This document shows positions 1 through 8,840 of a stretch of 64,000 bases of DNA, piece after piece. Position 1 is the first letter of the stretch; every line of letters begins with the position of its first letter. Source of the stretch: Streptococcus catagoni. Lineage in GTDB: Bacteria; Bacillota; Bacilli; Lactobacillales; Streptococcaceae. The position numbers and the translations under genes are program-made. The stretch lies in contig NZ_WPCW01000003.1 of NCBI RefSeq assembly GCF_011421425.1, positions 1 through 64,000 of the forward strand, given 5' to 3'. The notes below the pieces were generated by a model. That model searched no databases and was not told the DNA's origin. It saw only the letters and a program-made list of their open reading frames with translations.

Positions 1-183
1 GGCTGTGAGTTCTTCAGAAACCAGAGCCTTCAGATCAACCATTTGTTGGCTACTTGGCTGACCCTCTTGATGGGCAGCCATCATCCGTTTCAGAGCACCC
101 CTTTGATCAAAGGCCAGTGCTGAAATAGTGCCATTTTTACTGACTTTTTCTAAAGACTTTCTTTTATTTGTTGTTAAAATCAT
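1..183 (-). CDS. lacD: Tagatose 1,6-bisphosphate aldolase, N-terminal part (cut by window edge)
   Basis: Splits tagatose 1,6-bisphosphate into dihydroxyacetone phosphate and glyceraldehyde 3-phosphate in the cytoplasm. Only the first 61 codons are here; the gene runs off the left edge. The visible part carries the typical LacD opening, a basic start followed by [20 protein letters not shown], which is nearly invariant in streptococcal LacD. The ATG at 183 has an AGGAGGT ribosome site at about 186-192 that overlaps the agaS stop codon, so the two are translationally linked. It follows a GntR regulator and an AgaS isomerase, which points to a galactosamine or N-acetylgalactosamine route feeding the tagatose 6-phosphate pathway rather than to the lac operon. 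That substrate is inference. Confidence 0.88.
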   Translation of the reverse strand, partial: MILTTNKRKSLEKVSKNGTISALAFDQRGALKRMMAAHQEGQPSSQQMVDLKALVSEELTA

Positions 184-191
184 GGAACCTC

Positions 192-1367
192 CTATTGATA
201 ATCATGAATGCTAACACCCTTAACAACACGATTGACTGTTCCGCTAGCTGAAGGTGTATCTGGTAAATTCTTAACTTTGATTGAACTTAATAGGGCAATG
301 ATTTGCGCTACCATGATCATTGGAAAGGCAAGGTAGGCATCAGGCAGGTTTTGACTTGAATTCAAAAAGAAATTCTCACCTGAAAAATTAACTTGTCCTC
401 TTTGACCAATAGCAATAACCTTTTTAACAATTTGGTCTGATTCTAATTCCTCTAAGATATCAAGGTCGTATTGTCTGGTATAAGGAAAATTATTAACAAA
501 GACAAAGACTAAGGTTTGGTTGGTCACAAAGGATTTTGGTCCATGTCTAAAGCCCATGGAAGAATCAAAAATAGTGGCTATTTGCCCTGCTGTTAGTTCT
601 AAAATTTTTAACTGTGCTTCACGAGTTAGACCACTTAAACTACCTGAGCCCAAATAGGCTATGCGGTTGAAATCTAAATCAACATAGTTTTGTAAGTCTT
701 GCTCACGACTGATGATGTCTCTGGAGATATGGCAGATGCTCTTAAGGTAGCTTTCTTTTTCTTCCATGCTAGAGGTGATATCAAAAATTAAGAGAGCTGA
801 TAACATCATTGATGAGAAGCTTCCAGTCATTGCAAAACCAGCATCATTTGATTTTTCAGGCATCAATAAGACATAATGCTTATCTTGATCTTCACTAGCC
901 AGCTTAGCCAAGGCACCATCCTTAGCACAGGTAATGACTAAATGATAAGCATTGGGAACCAATTGGTTGACTAAATTAAGAGAAGCTACACTTTCAGGAC
1001 TATTCCCACTTCTTGCAAATGATACCAATAAGACAGTATCTTCTTCATAAAGGTAATAATGGGGTGCTGCTACCAAGTCTGTGGAAGCAATGCTTTGAAA
1101 GGAAAAATGCTGACGATCACCATAGGTTTGTAAATAAGAACAAATGGAATTGCCAACATACTCTGAGGTTCCTGCCCCTGTAAAGATTACTTTGACTTTT
1201 TTGTTGTTAGCGCTTTCAATTATAGCCTTTAAAAAAGAAGTTATCTCTTCTTTCTTTGTAGAAAAATGTGCAAAGACTTCTTCCCAAATTTCTGGTTGTT
1301 GTTTGATTTCACGGGTTGTGATTTCAGCACCTAGTTCAGTCAGTGCTTCTTTTGACAGTTGAAACAT
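192..1367 (-). CDS. agaS: SIS-domain sugar-phosphate isomerase/deaminase, AgaS family
   Basis: A 391-residue protein with two SIS (sugar isomerase) domains. The first has the phosphosugar motif GAGTSEY near residues 64-70. The second follows [12 protein letters not shown], with the [13 protein letters not shown] stretch typical of AgaS. AgaS proteins deaminate and isomerise galactosamine 6-phosphate towards tagatose 6-phosphate. The reading frame opens further upstream at 1439, inside the regulator gene. I chose the ATG at 1367 because it has a perfect GGAGGA site 4 bases upstream and matches the family's usual start (MFQLSKEAL, then [11 protein letters not shown]). It lies 19 bases after the GntR gene and just before lacD, so the three form one leftward operon. 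Confidence 0.87.
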   Translation of the reverse strand: MFQLSKEALTELGAEITTREIKQQPEIWEEVFAHFSTKKEEITSFLKAIIESANNKKVKVIFTGAGTSEYVGNSICSYLQTYGDRQHFSFQSIASTDLVAAPHYYLYEEDTVLLVSFARSGNSPESVASLNLVNQLVPNAYHLVITCAKDGALAKLASEDQDKHYVLLMPEKSNDAGFAMTGSFSSMMLSALLIFDITSSMEEKESYLKSICHISRDIISREQDLQNYVDLDFNRIAYLGSGSLSGLTREAQLKILELTAGQIATIFDSSMGFRHGPKSFVTNQTLVFVFVNNFPYTRQYDLDILEELESDQIVKKVIAIGQRGQVNFSGENFFLNSSQNLPDAYLAFPMIMVAQIIALLSSIKVKNLPDTPSASGTVNRVVKGVSIHDYQ

Positions 1368-1386
1368 AAGTTCCTCCTTCTTGTCT

Positions 1387-2109
1387 TTATAGCGTTGGTT
1401 TATGTGTGATGTGATATCTAAATTGGTCTGCTCTAGCAATTGAAAAAGTACATTCTATCAAAATATTTTTATCATTATAGGTTTTCCGTAACATGTGTAA
1501 AACAGGATCTCCCTTTTTGATTCCCAAGAGATCAGCCTCATAATCTAAAGCAATACTGGCGTAAAACTCTTCTTCTGCTAATCTGATCGTCTCTTTATAA
1601 ATATCAGAGAAGATATCATAGAGGGGCTTTTGTTTTAATAAGTCCATAGTTAAATGAGGAAATATGGCCTCTGGGATATAAGATCTTTCAAACATCATGG
1701 GACGCTCATCTGCTAGTCGCAATCTTTCTAGTTCATATGCAACATTTCCCTTATCCATTTCAAAAATTGAAGACAGATGATCTGTCACAGTTGTTTTCCC
1801 AAAGGATAGGATTTCTGTTTTAGGAACTTTGCCTAACTTTTTCATTTGTTCTGTAAAGCTATAGCTTGAAGATAGATCCGTTGTTGGCTCCTTTAAGTTG
1901 GAAACATAGGTTCCCTTGCCTTGTTTTTTATAAATAAGTCCCCGACTTTCCAGCTCCTTTAATGCTTGGCGAACTGTAATACGACTAACATTGTAAACCT
2001 CAATCAGTTCTCTTTCAGATAATAATTTATCATTAGGAGACATGGTCTCTCTGATTTTAATTTCTAAGATATCAACTAATTTTAAATATAAAGGTTGTTC
2101 TTTTTTCAT
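1387..2109 (-). CDS. GntR-family regulator with UTRA effector domain (AgaR/NagR-like)
   Basis: A 240-residue repressor-type protein. Residues about 8-72 form a GntR winged helix: LSERELIEVYNVSRITVRQA and ELESRGLIYKKQGKGTYV are the classic HutC/GntR pattern. The rest matches a UTRA ligand-binding domain (paired acidic/aromatic segments, then GDPVLHMLRKTYNDKNILIE). UTRA domains usually bind phosphosugars or amino-sugar phosphates, so this is probably the local sensor for the agaS-lacD operon it heads. The start has GGAGG 7 bases upstream. Two overlapping perfect palindromes lie between the promoter and the ribosome site, suggesting self-repression. Whether the inducer is galactosamine 6-phosphate is not visible. 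Confidence 0.85.
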   Translation of the reverse strand: MKKEQPLYLKLVDILEIKIRETMSPNDKLLSERELIEVYNVSRITVRQALKELESRGLIYKKQGKGTYVSNLKEPTTDLSSSYSFTEQMKKLGKVPKTEILSFGKTTVTDHLSSIFEMDKGNVAYELERLRLADERPMMFERSYIPEAIFPHLTMDLLKQKPLYDIFSDIYKETIRLAEEEFYASIALDYEADLLGIKKGDPVLHMLRKTYNDKNILIECTFSIARADQFRYHITHKPTL

Positions 2110-2121
2110 TTAGCCTCCAAC

Positions 2122-2142
2122 TGGTTATAACCACTTATAAGT
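2122..2142. promoter_or_regulatory. Two overlapping palindromes, probable GntR operator
   Basis: TGGTTATAACCA (2122-2133) and ACTTATAAGT (2133-2142) are both perfect inverted repeats sharing one base. They overlap the -10 element of the regulator gene's promoter. Dyads of this A/T-centred kind are typical of GntR/HutC operators. Assignment to the adjacent regulator is inferred from position. Confidence 0.6.
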
Positions 2143-2168
2143 ATATTATATCATTTAAATTTTGTCAA
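2140..2168 (-). promoter_or_regulatory. Sigma-70-type promoter of the agaR-agaS-lacD operon
   Basis: Leftward TTGACA (2168-2163), 17-base spacer, TATACT (2145-2140). The -10 overlaps the palindromic operator, so a bound repressor would block polymerase. Confidence 0.75.
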
Positions 2169-2202
2169 CAATTTAATAAAAGTTTTTAAAAAAGAAAAAG
2201 TC

Positions 2203-2246
2203 CTAGGCAAGAAGAAAAGCCCTTAGAAAATTAATTCTAAGGACTT
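2203..2246 (-). terminator. Intrinsic terminator after adcA
   Basis: Leftward hairpin with arms AAGTCCTTAGAA and TTCTAAGGGCTT (2246-2217), allowing one G-T pair, followed by a T-rich run. It lies 38 bases after the adcA stop and also separates adcA from the aga operon. Confidence 0.75.
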
Positions 2247-2283
2247 TGAGACTGAAAACTTTCAGTTCTTTATCTTTTCTTAA

Positions 2284-3831
2284 TTAGTGTGCATTAATTT
2301 CTTGTGCAATTTCACGTCCTGATAAATCAGAATGATAGTAAGTTGGCCAATGTTCCATCTCTGTTAGTAATTTGTCATGTCCTTCACTACCCCAGAAGAT
2401 ATGGAAATGTTCTGCCTTACCTGGTGCTATAGCATGGTCGCTAAATTGGATATATTTGAATTCGCCAGCGTCTTTTTCTTTGGCTTCAAACATATAACGA
2501 ACACCACGGTTTCCTTTTTTATAATTTAAGATTTTTTTGCCTGAGTACTTATAAGTAAAGGTTTTCTTTTCTCCCTTACGTTCATAAGTTATAGTTTTTT
2601 TCTTACCATTGATTTTGATGTGATCGACGTCTGTTTTGTAACCAGTTCTATAATAGTCTTTATACTCTTTGGCTGACATCTTACCATTAGATTTCTTAGC
2701 TTTGTATTCCATAACTTGATCTAAGGTTCCATCTTCTAAAAATGGATAAACAGATTGCCAATTACCTGACCAATCTTTTAGTTTACGGTCTTTAACATTT
2801 TTATCTTTAAAGTAACCATTGTAAACTGTTTTTGTTTGATCAGATTCTGGTTTAATTTCTTTACCACCACGATCAGTTGTTAACTGAAGGGCTTTAAGGT
2901 TTTCACGCATAACGGAAAAGTAATTGTCACCTTTTTTAATTTCTTTAGCTGTTAGACTTTCTAGTGGACTGAGCACAACTGTTTTTACTTTAGCTTCCTT
3001 AGCTAGAGACTTAGCTACTTTACTAGAAGCATTTTCTTCAAAATAAATGTATTTAATGTCATACTTTTTGATGTATTTTGATAATTGTGCCAAACGTTTT
3101 GGTGAAGGTTCATTGTCAGGAGTAACGCCTGAGATTGGAACTTGGTTCAATCCATAGTCAAGAGCTAAATAACCAAAAGCAGCGTGCTGAGTTACAAAGC
3201 TTTTTTGTTTAGCATTTTGTAAGGTATCAGCATATTCTTTATCTAGTTCTTTCAATTTCTCAATGTATTTTTGAGCATTTGTTTTGAACATTTCTGATTT
3301 ACTTGGGTATTTCTTAGCAAGTGAATCACGAATATTTTCAACAAGTTTTACACTACGGTATGGTGATAACCAAACGTGTGGATCATATTTATGATGATGG
3401 TGTTCTCCTTCTTCATGATGATCTCCATGTTCATGATGTTCGTGCTCGTCTCCTTCGACTTCAGCACTGCCATTTAAAACCATATCACCAGTTGCTTTAA
3501 CAAAAGTAAGGCCTTTAGATTTTTTGGATTTGCTTAGTTTAGATACCCAAGTTTCCATGTTATCATCCATATAGACAAAGGCACCAGCGTCTTGGATCCT
3601 CTTCACATCTTTGGTAGATGGTTCAAAATCATGAGGTTCAGTTCCAGCTTTAACAAGCATAGACACATCGCCCTCATTTCCTACGACACCCTTTGTAAAT
3701 TCATAGACTGGGTAAAAAGTCGTTACTACCTTAACTTTATTATCATCTGCCTTAGCTACTTGTGCTTGACTTAATTGCCATGCAGATGTTAAACCAACAA
3801 AACTTATCATTAAAAGAATTTTCTTTTTCAT
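2284..3831 (-). CDS. adcA: Zinc-binding protein AdcA, fused to a ZinT domain
   Basis: A 515-residue surface or exported zinc-capture protein for the AdcBC ABC importer. Residues 1-28 form a signal peptide ending near AQVAKAD. The usual lipobox cysteine is absent, as I recall is also so for S. pyogenes AdcA. Residues about 33-310 form the cluster A-I metal-binding domain, starting KVVTTFYPVYEF. It contains a histidine-rich loop near 128-147 (many HEHH and HHHH runs) and the zinc ligands in HAAFGYLALDYGL and KYIYFEENAS. Residues about 325-515 form a ZinT domain (YNGYFKDKNVKDRKLKDWSG to the C-terminal SGREIAQEINAH). Two AdcR-type boxes lie in the promoter, so zinc-starvation induction is expected. 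The neighbour order (dipeptidase upstream) is that of pyogenic streptococci. Confidence 0.95.
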   Translation of the reverse strand: MKKKILLMISFVGLTSAWQLSQAQVAKADDNKVKVVTTFYPVYEFTKGVVGNEGDVSMLVKAGTEPHDFEPSTKDVKRIQDAGAFVYMDDNMETWVSKLSKSKKSKGLTFVKATGDMVLNGSAEVEGDEHEHHEHGDHHEEGEHHHHKYDPHVWLSPYRSVKLVENIRDSLAKKYPSKSEMFKTNAQKYIEKLKELDKEYADTLQNAKQKSFVTQHAAFGYLALDYGLNQVPISGVTPDNEPSPKRLAQLSKYIKKYDIKYIYFEENASSKVAKSLAKEAKVKTVVLSPLESLTAKEIKKGDNYFSVMRENLKALQLTTDRGGKEIKPESDQTKTVYNGYFKDKNVKDRKLKDWSGNWQSVYPFLEDGTLDQVMEYKAKKSNGKMSAKEYKDYYRTGYKTDVDHIKINGKKKTITYERKGEKKTFTYKYSGKKILNYKKGNRGVRYMFEAKEKDAGEFKYIQFSDHAIAPGKAEHFHIFWGSEGHDKLLTEMEHWPTYYHSDLSGREIAQEINAH

Positions 3832-3847
3832 GATTCCTCCTTAATTA

Positions 3848-3874
3848 TTTACCGGTTGAAGTTTTACTGGTTAA
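3848..3874. promoter_or_regulatory. Two AdcR-type zinc boxes
   Basis: TTTACCGGTTGA (3848-3859) and TTTACTGGTTAA (3863-3874) each match the streptococcal AdcR consensus TTAACYRGTTAA with one or two changes. They sit between the adcA -10 element and its ribosome site, the position expected for zinc-dependent repression by AdcR. The adcR gene is not in this window. Confidence 0.82.
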
Positions 3875-3901
3875 GTATATCACACTGAAAATTATTTGCA
3901 A
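3874..3901 (-). promoter_or_regulatory. adcA promoter
   Basis: Leftward TTGCAA (3901-3896), 16-base spacer, TATACT (3879-3874). The downstream AdcR box begins at the last base of the -10 element. Confidence 0.68.
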
Positions 3902-3921
3902 GTTTTTTCTATTTTTAATCC

Positions 3922-3958
3922 AAAAAGGTTCAGAGTCCTTGAAGAACTCTGAACCTTT
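3922..3958 (-). terminator. Intrinsic terminator after the dipeptidase gene
   Basis: Arms AAAGGTTCAGAGT and ACTCTGAACCTTT around a short loop make a strong perfect hairpin, with T runs on both strands. For leftward transcription it follows the dipeptidase stop by about 20 bases. Confidence 0.82.
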
Positions 3959-3976
3959 ATTTTTTTAAGGAATAAT

Positions 3977-5374
3977 CTAATCACTAAGACTAAAACGGTT
4001 TGTCATCAGGTTACTTGCGTCCAATAAGACCTTGTTCAACAATTCCTGGGTTTGCAGCTTAACATAGTCACTTATTTCTTGATTTTTTTGGCTTAAATCG
4101 AGCACTTGACCATCTTCATAGGCAGCATCAACAGCATTTAACATAGCGTAGCCTTGAGCCATAGTTTTTTCAACATAGTTTTCAATATCTGTTTCGTGAT
4201 GTTTAAAGTGTGGATCAGAAATAGCAGCTATAAGGCGATTCTGCCAATAAAAGCTATCAGTTGAAACATCTTTCTTTGTATTTGTAAAATAGTCTGGGAA
4301 ACTTTTGACTTGAGTGAAGAAGGGAACCATGGTGTTAAAAGGCATGGAACCATAAGCCATCCACTGGATAGCTGAAATGTCTTCCGGCATATCAGGTCTA
4401 AGCTGTAAGATAGCCGTCTGGCTGGTCCTATTAATACCAATAGTCCGAAAAGCCCTTTGAGAGATCTTATTACCTTCAGGTCCATAGGGATCAAAGGAGG
4501 TATCCTGATAGTGATTGCTTAAAACATATTTGACATCGTCAATGCTTATCTTTCGATAAGGTTTTTGGCACCAAGGAATAGCAAAGCTTCTAGGATCTTG
4601 TTCTATTTCGGGATTTAAAAACTTCTGAATAGCCCAAGCTCGAGGTGTATTGTAGTGTTTATCCTTATCACGTTGGCTACCAAAGGCATAACGAGGGTTA
4701 AAATGCTGGTTAGAATAGGTCAAATCTAAATGATGTTTGGCAATAAAGTCCTTCAAATCAGCTGAGCAAAGGTATTCATCAGGATTATTGAACTCAAAAT
4801 GATCAATACCCAGTTGGTTGGGATTGGTAACATAAACATCATCTGGAACACGACGAGCTATCCAGTGATGACCTCCAATGGTTTCCAACCACCAAATCTC
4901 GTCTTTATCTGAAAAAGCAATACCGTTAGACTCGTAAGTACCATAGTGAGTTAAAATATCTCCCAGACGCAGAACCCCTTCTCTAGCAGAATGAATATAA
5001 GGCAAAACAAGGGTCAGCATATCTTCTTCACCAATACCATCCTCAGCAAGGGGATCAGCCCCTAAAACACGCGCATTAGTCGTAATAGTCTCAGTAGCAC
5101 TCATGGCAACATTGACTTCATTGACACCTGCTGCTCCCCATATGCCATCTTCGCCCAAGGCATCAGGAACTGAGCTATAGGTCATGGGATTATCAGGTAG
5201 ATCAATTGTAAACTTAGATAAAACCGAACGATAAGTTCTAGGCTGCTTATTTGCTGTCACTAGTTCCATTTTTTTAGGAGTAAAGACACCATTTTGGGAA
5301 TCTTCTGTTCTAGCAACAAGGGTTGAACCATCGTAGGAAGCTTTTTTACCAACTAATATGGTTGTACATGACAT
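3977..5374 (-). CDS. pepDA: C69-family dipeptidase (PepD/PepDA type)
   Basis: A 465-residue N-terminal nucleophile peptidase of family C69 that splits dipeptides in the cytoplasm. Cys3 in [16 protein letters not shown] is the expected catalytic nucleophile, exposed after removal of the short propeptide. The motif [11 protein letters not shown] and the later [12 protein letters not shown] and [14 protein letters not shown] segments are standard for the family, and the length is normal. The start at 5374 has AAGGAG 9 bases upstream. It is read leftwards, about 107 bases after whiA, and ends in a strong terminator, so it may be its own unit or the tail of the rapZ operon. A peptidase next to a zinc gene is a conserved pyogenic arrangement, not evidence of linked function. 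Confidence 0.9.
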   Translation of the reverse strand: MSCTTILVGKKASYDGSTLVARTEDSQNGVFTPKKMELVTANKQPRTYRSVLSKFTIDLPDNPMTYSSVPDALGEDGIWGAAGVNEVNVAMSATETITTNARVLGADPLAEDGIGEEDMLTLVLPYIHSAREGVLRLGDILTHYGTYESNGIAFSDKDEIWWLETIGGHHWIARRVPDDVYVTNPNQLGIDHFEFNNPDEYLCSADLKDFIAKHHLDLTYSNQHFNPRYAFGSQRDKDKHYNTPRAWAIQKFLNPEIEQDPRSFAIPWCQKPYRKISIDDVKYVLSNHYQDTSFDPYGPEGNKISQRAFRTIGINRTSQTAILQLRPDMPEDISAIQWMAYGSMPFNTMVPFFTQVKSFPDYFTNTKKDVSTDSFYWQNRLIAAISDPHFKHHETDIENYVEKTMAQGYAMLNAVDAAYEDGQVLDLSQKNQEISDYVKLQTQELLNKVLLDASNLMTNRFSLSD

Positions 5375-5481
5375 AAATCTATCTCCTTTGTTTCTTTTTT
5401 TATTATCATAACATAGTTTAGCCGTTCTTTCATTTCTTTATCATAACTATAAGTTTATTAAAAAAGAAGCTAGGCTTCTTT

Positions 5482-6393
5482 TTAGATATCATTAGCAATT
5501 TTATTAATTTTGCGCAAACGATGGTTAACCCCACTCTTAGATAGGGGAACATCTAGGGCATCAGCTATTTGCTGGATAGAATAATCTGGATTGTTAATCC
5601 TTAGGTGAGCTATTTGCTGTAGCTCAATAGGGAGAGAATCTAGCCCCACCGTCTCCATTATTTTTATAATATTATTAATGGTCTTCATGCTGGCATTGAT
5701 TGTCTTAGTAATGTTGGCAGTTTCAGCATTATTAGCCCTATTAATATCATTTCTAGCCTCTCGAAGCATCTTCACAGATTCAAATTCATCCTTGCAAGAC
5801 ATTGCCCCAACAATAATTAAAAAATCCATAATATCTTCAGCCTTTTGCAGATAGGTAATAGCCCCATTTTTATGCTCTAGTGTTTTAGCGTCAAGCATAA
5901 ATTTATGCAATAGCTGAGCTAAACCTTGAGCATGATCCAGATAAACAGAATAAATTTCAAGCTGATACTTGCCAGACTCCGGATCTCTGATAGTGCCCGT
6001 TGCTAGAAAGGCTCCCTTTAAGTAGGCTCTGCCAGCATTATCATCACTTAGGGTTTTAGCTTCAATACCAGTCTCAATGCCAAAAAAAGAATCAGCTAAT
6101 TTTAAATCAGATAAAATCTTATCAACATCCTGATCAATAAAAACAGTGTAAACACGATTTTTTCGTAAATTTGTTTTTTGATGATATTTTATTTCTGGTA
6201 TGATATGGTAACTTTTTTCAATCAATGAATAAATATAGCGCGCAATTTTAGCATTTTCAGTCGTTATGGATAAATTCAAGGATTTATTGGAAAGGCTTAA
6301 ACTACCTGACAGTTTGATAATAGCTGACAACTCCTTCTTATGGCTATCAGATAAATGAACCAACTCTTCTTTAACCTTGGTTGTAAAACTCAT
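5482..6393 (-). CDS. whiA: DNA-binding protein WhiA
   Basis: A 303-residue WhiA protein. The N-terminal about 200 residues resemble a LAGLIDADG homing-endonuclease fold without its catalytic acids ([20 protein letters not shown] is the recognisable core). The C-terminal about 80 residues carry a helix-turn-helix ([20 protein letters not shown]). In Gram-positive bacteria WhiA influences cell division and chromosome segregation. The start codon overlaps the yvcK stop by 4 bases (ATGA-type overlap), the usual rapZ-yvcK-whiA coupling. Confidence 0.95.
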   Translation of the reverse strand: MSFTTKVKEELVHLSDSHKKELSAIIKLSGSLSLSNKSLNLSITTENAKIARYIYSLIEKSYHIIPEIKYHQKTNLRKNRVYTVFIDQDVDKILSDLKLADSFFGIETGIEAKTLSDDNAGRAYLKGAFLATGTIRDPESGKYQLEIYSVYLDHAQGLAQLLHKFMLDAKTLEHKNGAITYLQKAEDIMDFLIIVGAMSCKDEFESVKMLREARNDINRANNAETANITKTINASMKTINNIIKIMETVGLDSLPIELQQIAHLRINNPDYSIQQIADALDVPLSKSGVNHRLRKINKIANDI

Positions 6394-7367
6394 AGCTGTC
6401 TTTCCCTTACTAAATTCATCAATTCCTCAACGACCAAGCTCCCATCATGGAAGGCACCGCCATTTTTAAGTTGTAAAAAATTAGAAGAAATAATTCTCTT
6501 AGCTACTTTTTTTAAGCCTGTAAAATCATGCTCTACTTGAACAAGGTATTCATCAAAACGGTTTGAATACATGTAATCCTGAGGTACTTTTTCAATATTG
6601 ACCAAAACAGTATCTATCAGGTCCTTTCCCAGATGCCTATTTAAAACCGAAACATGGTCTGAATCTGAGAAATGCTCTGTTTCGCCATATTGGGTCATAA
6701 TATTACAAATATAGACGATCTCTGCCTTTGTTGTTCTTAAGGCCTCATTAATTTCTGGAATAACAAGATTAGGTAAAATAGAAGTGAAAAGTGAGCCCGG
6801 ACCCAGGACGATCATATCGCTCTCTAAGATGGTTTGAACCACCTTTCGGCTGGCCTTAGGTTGCTGATTGTTGTAACTATTGGTTACAAAAACATGATCA
6901 ATCATCCCAGAATAACCAGCAATACTGCTTTCACCTGTAACTACATGCCCATCTTTAAAAACGGCATGCAAGGTTAGGGCGTGCTCACTAGAAGGGTATA
7001 TTTTCCCAGTAATATGAAAGAACTTAGTCAAGATTTGGATGGCATTATAGGTTGAATTTTGCATCTCCGAAATCCCCGCAATAATGAGATTACCCAAGGG
7101 GTGGCCTGCTAGAGGGCCTCCGCTTTCACTAAAGCGATATTGAAAGACTTTTTCATAAAATCTAGGCATATCACTCATGGCAAGCAAGACATTCCTTAAA
7201 TCTCCTGGCGGGGTTAATTGCATATTCCGCCGCAATTGACCAGAAGAGCCGCCATCATCTGCCACTGTTACAACAGCTCTAATGTCGACATCTTCATTTC
7301 TTAAACTTTTTAATATAACTGGTATTCCTGTGCCCCCACCTATTACCGTTATTTTGGGTTTTTTCAT
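6390..7367 (-). CDS. yvcK: Gluconeogenesis/UDP-sugar-binding factor YvcK (CofD-like)
   Basis: A 325-residue YvcK-family protein. It opens with the nucleotide-sugar binding loop [16 protein letters not shown], followed by [13 protein letters not shown] and the conserved PPGDLRN. YvcK proteins bind UDP-GlcNAc-type ligands and support growth on gluconeogenic carbon sources and cell shape. The start overlaps the rapZ stop by 4 bases and the end overlaps the whiA start, so the three are translated as a coupled unit. Confidence 0.95.
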   Translation of the reverse strand: MKKPKITVIGGGTGIPVILKSLRNEDVDIRAVVTVADDGGSSGQLRRNMQLTPPGDLRNVLLAMSDMPRFYEKVFQYRFSESGGPLAGHPLGNLIIAGISEMQNSTYNAIQILTKFFHITGKIYPSSEHALTLHAVFKDGHVVTGESSIAGYSGMIDHVFVTNSYNNQQPKASRKVVQTILESDMIVLGPGSLFTSILPNLVIPEINEALRTTKAEIVYICNIMTQYGETEHFSDSDHVSVLNRHLGKDLIDTVLVNIEKVPQDYMYSNRFDEYLVQVEHDFTGLKKVAKRIISSNFLQLKNGGAFHDGSLVVEELMNLVRERQL

Positions 7368-8257
7368 GATCGATTTACTGTTTCCTTACGTTTATTTTTA
7401 TCACGATGGCTTTCATTGACAGTCCAAGCCTCAGCTTCTATGGTTTTAGCCAAACGGTGGGCAAAGGCCACACTTCGATGTTGACCTCCTGTGCAACCGA
7501 TGGCAATAGTCAATAAGGATTTTCCTTCTTTTTGATAAGCTGGTAAGATTGGTAAAATCAACTCTGTTAAATGTTGATAAAAAACACTTGATTCTTCATG
7601 GTTCATAACAAAATCATAGACTTCTTGATCAATACCCGATTTTTCTCTTAACTCTTGTAAATAATAGGGATTAGGTAAAAAGCGAACATCAAAGACCAGG
7701 TCGGCATCAAGGGGTAGTCCATATTTAAAACCAAAGCTCACTACTTCTATACGGAAAGGAACCGTATTGGATTCACTAGAGAATTCTTCAGATATGGTTT
7801 GTCTTAGTTGTCTTGGTGTTAATTCAGAAGTATCAACAACATGCTGACTCATACTTTTTAAGGGTGCTAAGAGCTCTCTTTCTAACTTGATGCCATCCAT
7901 AACCCGTCCTGTGGCAGCAAGGGGATGAGAACGTCTGGTTTCCTTATAACGGGCAACCAATTCATTATCTGTTGCGTCAAGAAAGAGGACGCGGAAGTCT
8001 AAATCATGATTAGCTTCAAGGTCATCCAAAATCACACTAATTTCTTTGAAGAAACGACGACTTCTCATATCAACCACTAGGGCAACTCTTTTATTTTCAT
8101 TTGTTTGCTTAAGAATTTCAATGAATTTTGGAACTAAAGTTGGCGGCATATTGTCAATTGTAAAATATCCCAGATCCTCAAAAGACTGAATGGCTACTGT
8201 CTTTCCAGCTCCACTCATTCCAGTTACAATTACAAGTTCGATTTTTTTATCTGACAT
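7364..8257 (-). CDS. rapZ: RNase adapter/nucleotide-binding protein RapZ (YvcJ)
   Basis: A 297-residue RapZ/YvcJ ATPase. It has a Walker A motif near the N terminus ([12 protein letters not shown]), a Walker B-like FLDATD, and the C-terminal [16 protein letters not shown] signature. In Bacillus it acts in competence and hydrolyses nucleotides; in enterobacteria it steers RNase E to small RNAs. Its target in streptococci is not clear. The open frame extends to 8278. I chose the ATG at 8257 because MSDKK followed by the Walker segment is the family start and an AGAGG site precedes it by about 10 bases. First gene of rapZ-yvcK-whiA. Confidence 0.93.
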   Translation of the reverse strand: MSDKKIELVIVTGMSGAGKTVAIQSFEDLGYFTIDNMPPTLVPKFIEILKQTNENKRVALVVDMRSRRFFKEISVILDDLEANHDLDFRVLFLDATDNELVARYKETRRSHPLAATGRVMDGIKLERELLAPLKSMSQHVVDTSELTPRQLRQTISEEFSSESNTVPFRIEVVSFGFKYGLPLDADLVFDVRFLPNPYYLQELREKSGIDQEVYDFVMNHEESSVFYQHLTELILPILPAYQKEGKSLLTIAIGCTGGQHRSVAFAHRLAKTIEAEAWTVNESHRDKNKRKETVNRS

Positions 8258-8840
8258 TTCACCAGTTCCTCTCTGCAATATACTTTGCTATACTTTACTT
8301 TATCTCATTATAACACAATCAATTAAAGCATGATAATTCTTTTTATTTGGGCATAAGGCAGAGCCTTAAAGAGTTCTATCAATTGCTGAGACCAGCTCTT
8401 TTTTCCTAAGTGAGGAAAAGCCGTCTCCCCTTAGCATCCATGCCTAGCTGACAGCCCCAGTGTCTTTATTACCATAAGATTACTTGAAAAATACAAGTTA
8501 AAAAGTGATGATCAAGACAAATCATCACTTTAGACTGTAGACAAACTCTATTGGTCTAGGTAAATAGGCTAAGAAGCTCTGCAGGGTATTAATAAATTTC
8601 TTATTTCTGCGAGCGTAAGCGAGCTTATTAAAGATACCTCCGCCGTGCTGAAAGTGTCTAAAATGCCTTTAATAGCAACATTTTAAACACCGGGAACTTG
8701 CCAGACTTTAGGCTCGAAAGTTAGGTATGGAATTCTTTGGTTTTTTTAAACAGTCACTCCCCTGAATGTTTAACCTGTCCGATAGCACCTAAGGAAGGTA
8801 TCAAGAAATGAGTTTTTCTATGTTTTCAGCTCTTTTGACC
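8258..8840. other. 583-bp stretch without a recognisable gene
   Basis: It holds one copy of the dispersed hairpin repeat (8402-8531) and, at 8532-8840, about 310 bases of GC-richer, structured-looking sequence downstream of asnS for which I find no convincing reading frame. The latter could be an RNA, an element remnant or a long 3' region. Confidence 0.5.
8402..8531 (-). repeat. Dispersed hairpin repeat, copy A
   Basis: A 30-base inverted repeat (8502-8531, arms AAAGTGATGA and TCATCACTTT), followed leftwards by a T run, the motif AATCTTATG and, near 8402-8422, the tail motif GGCTTTTCCTCACTTAGG. The same order of motifs occurs at 31918 and 44567. It reads in the same direction as asnS upstream. 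Confidence 0.65.
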
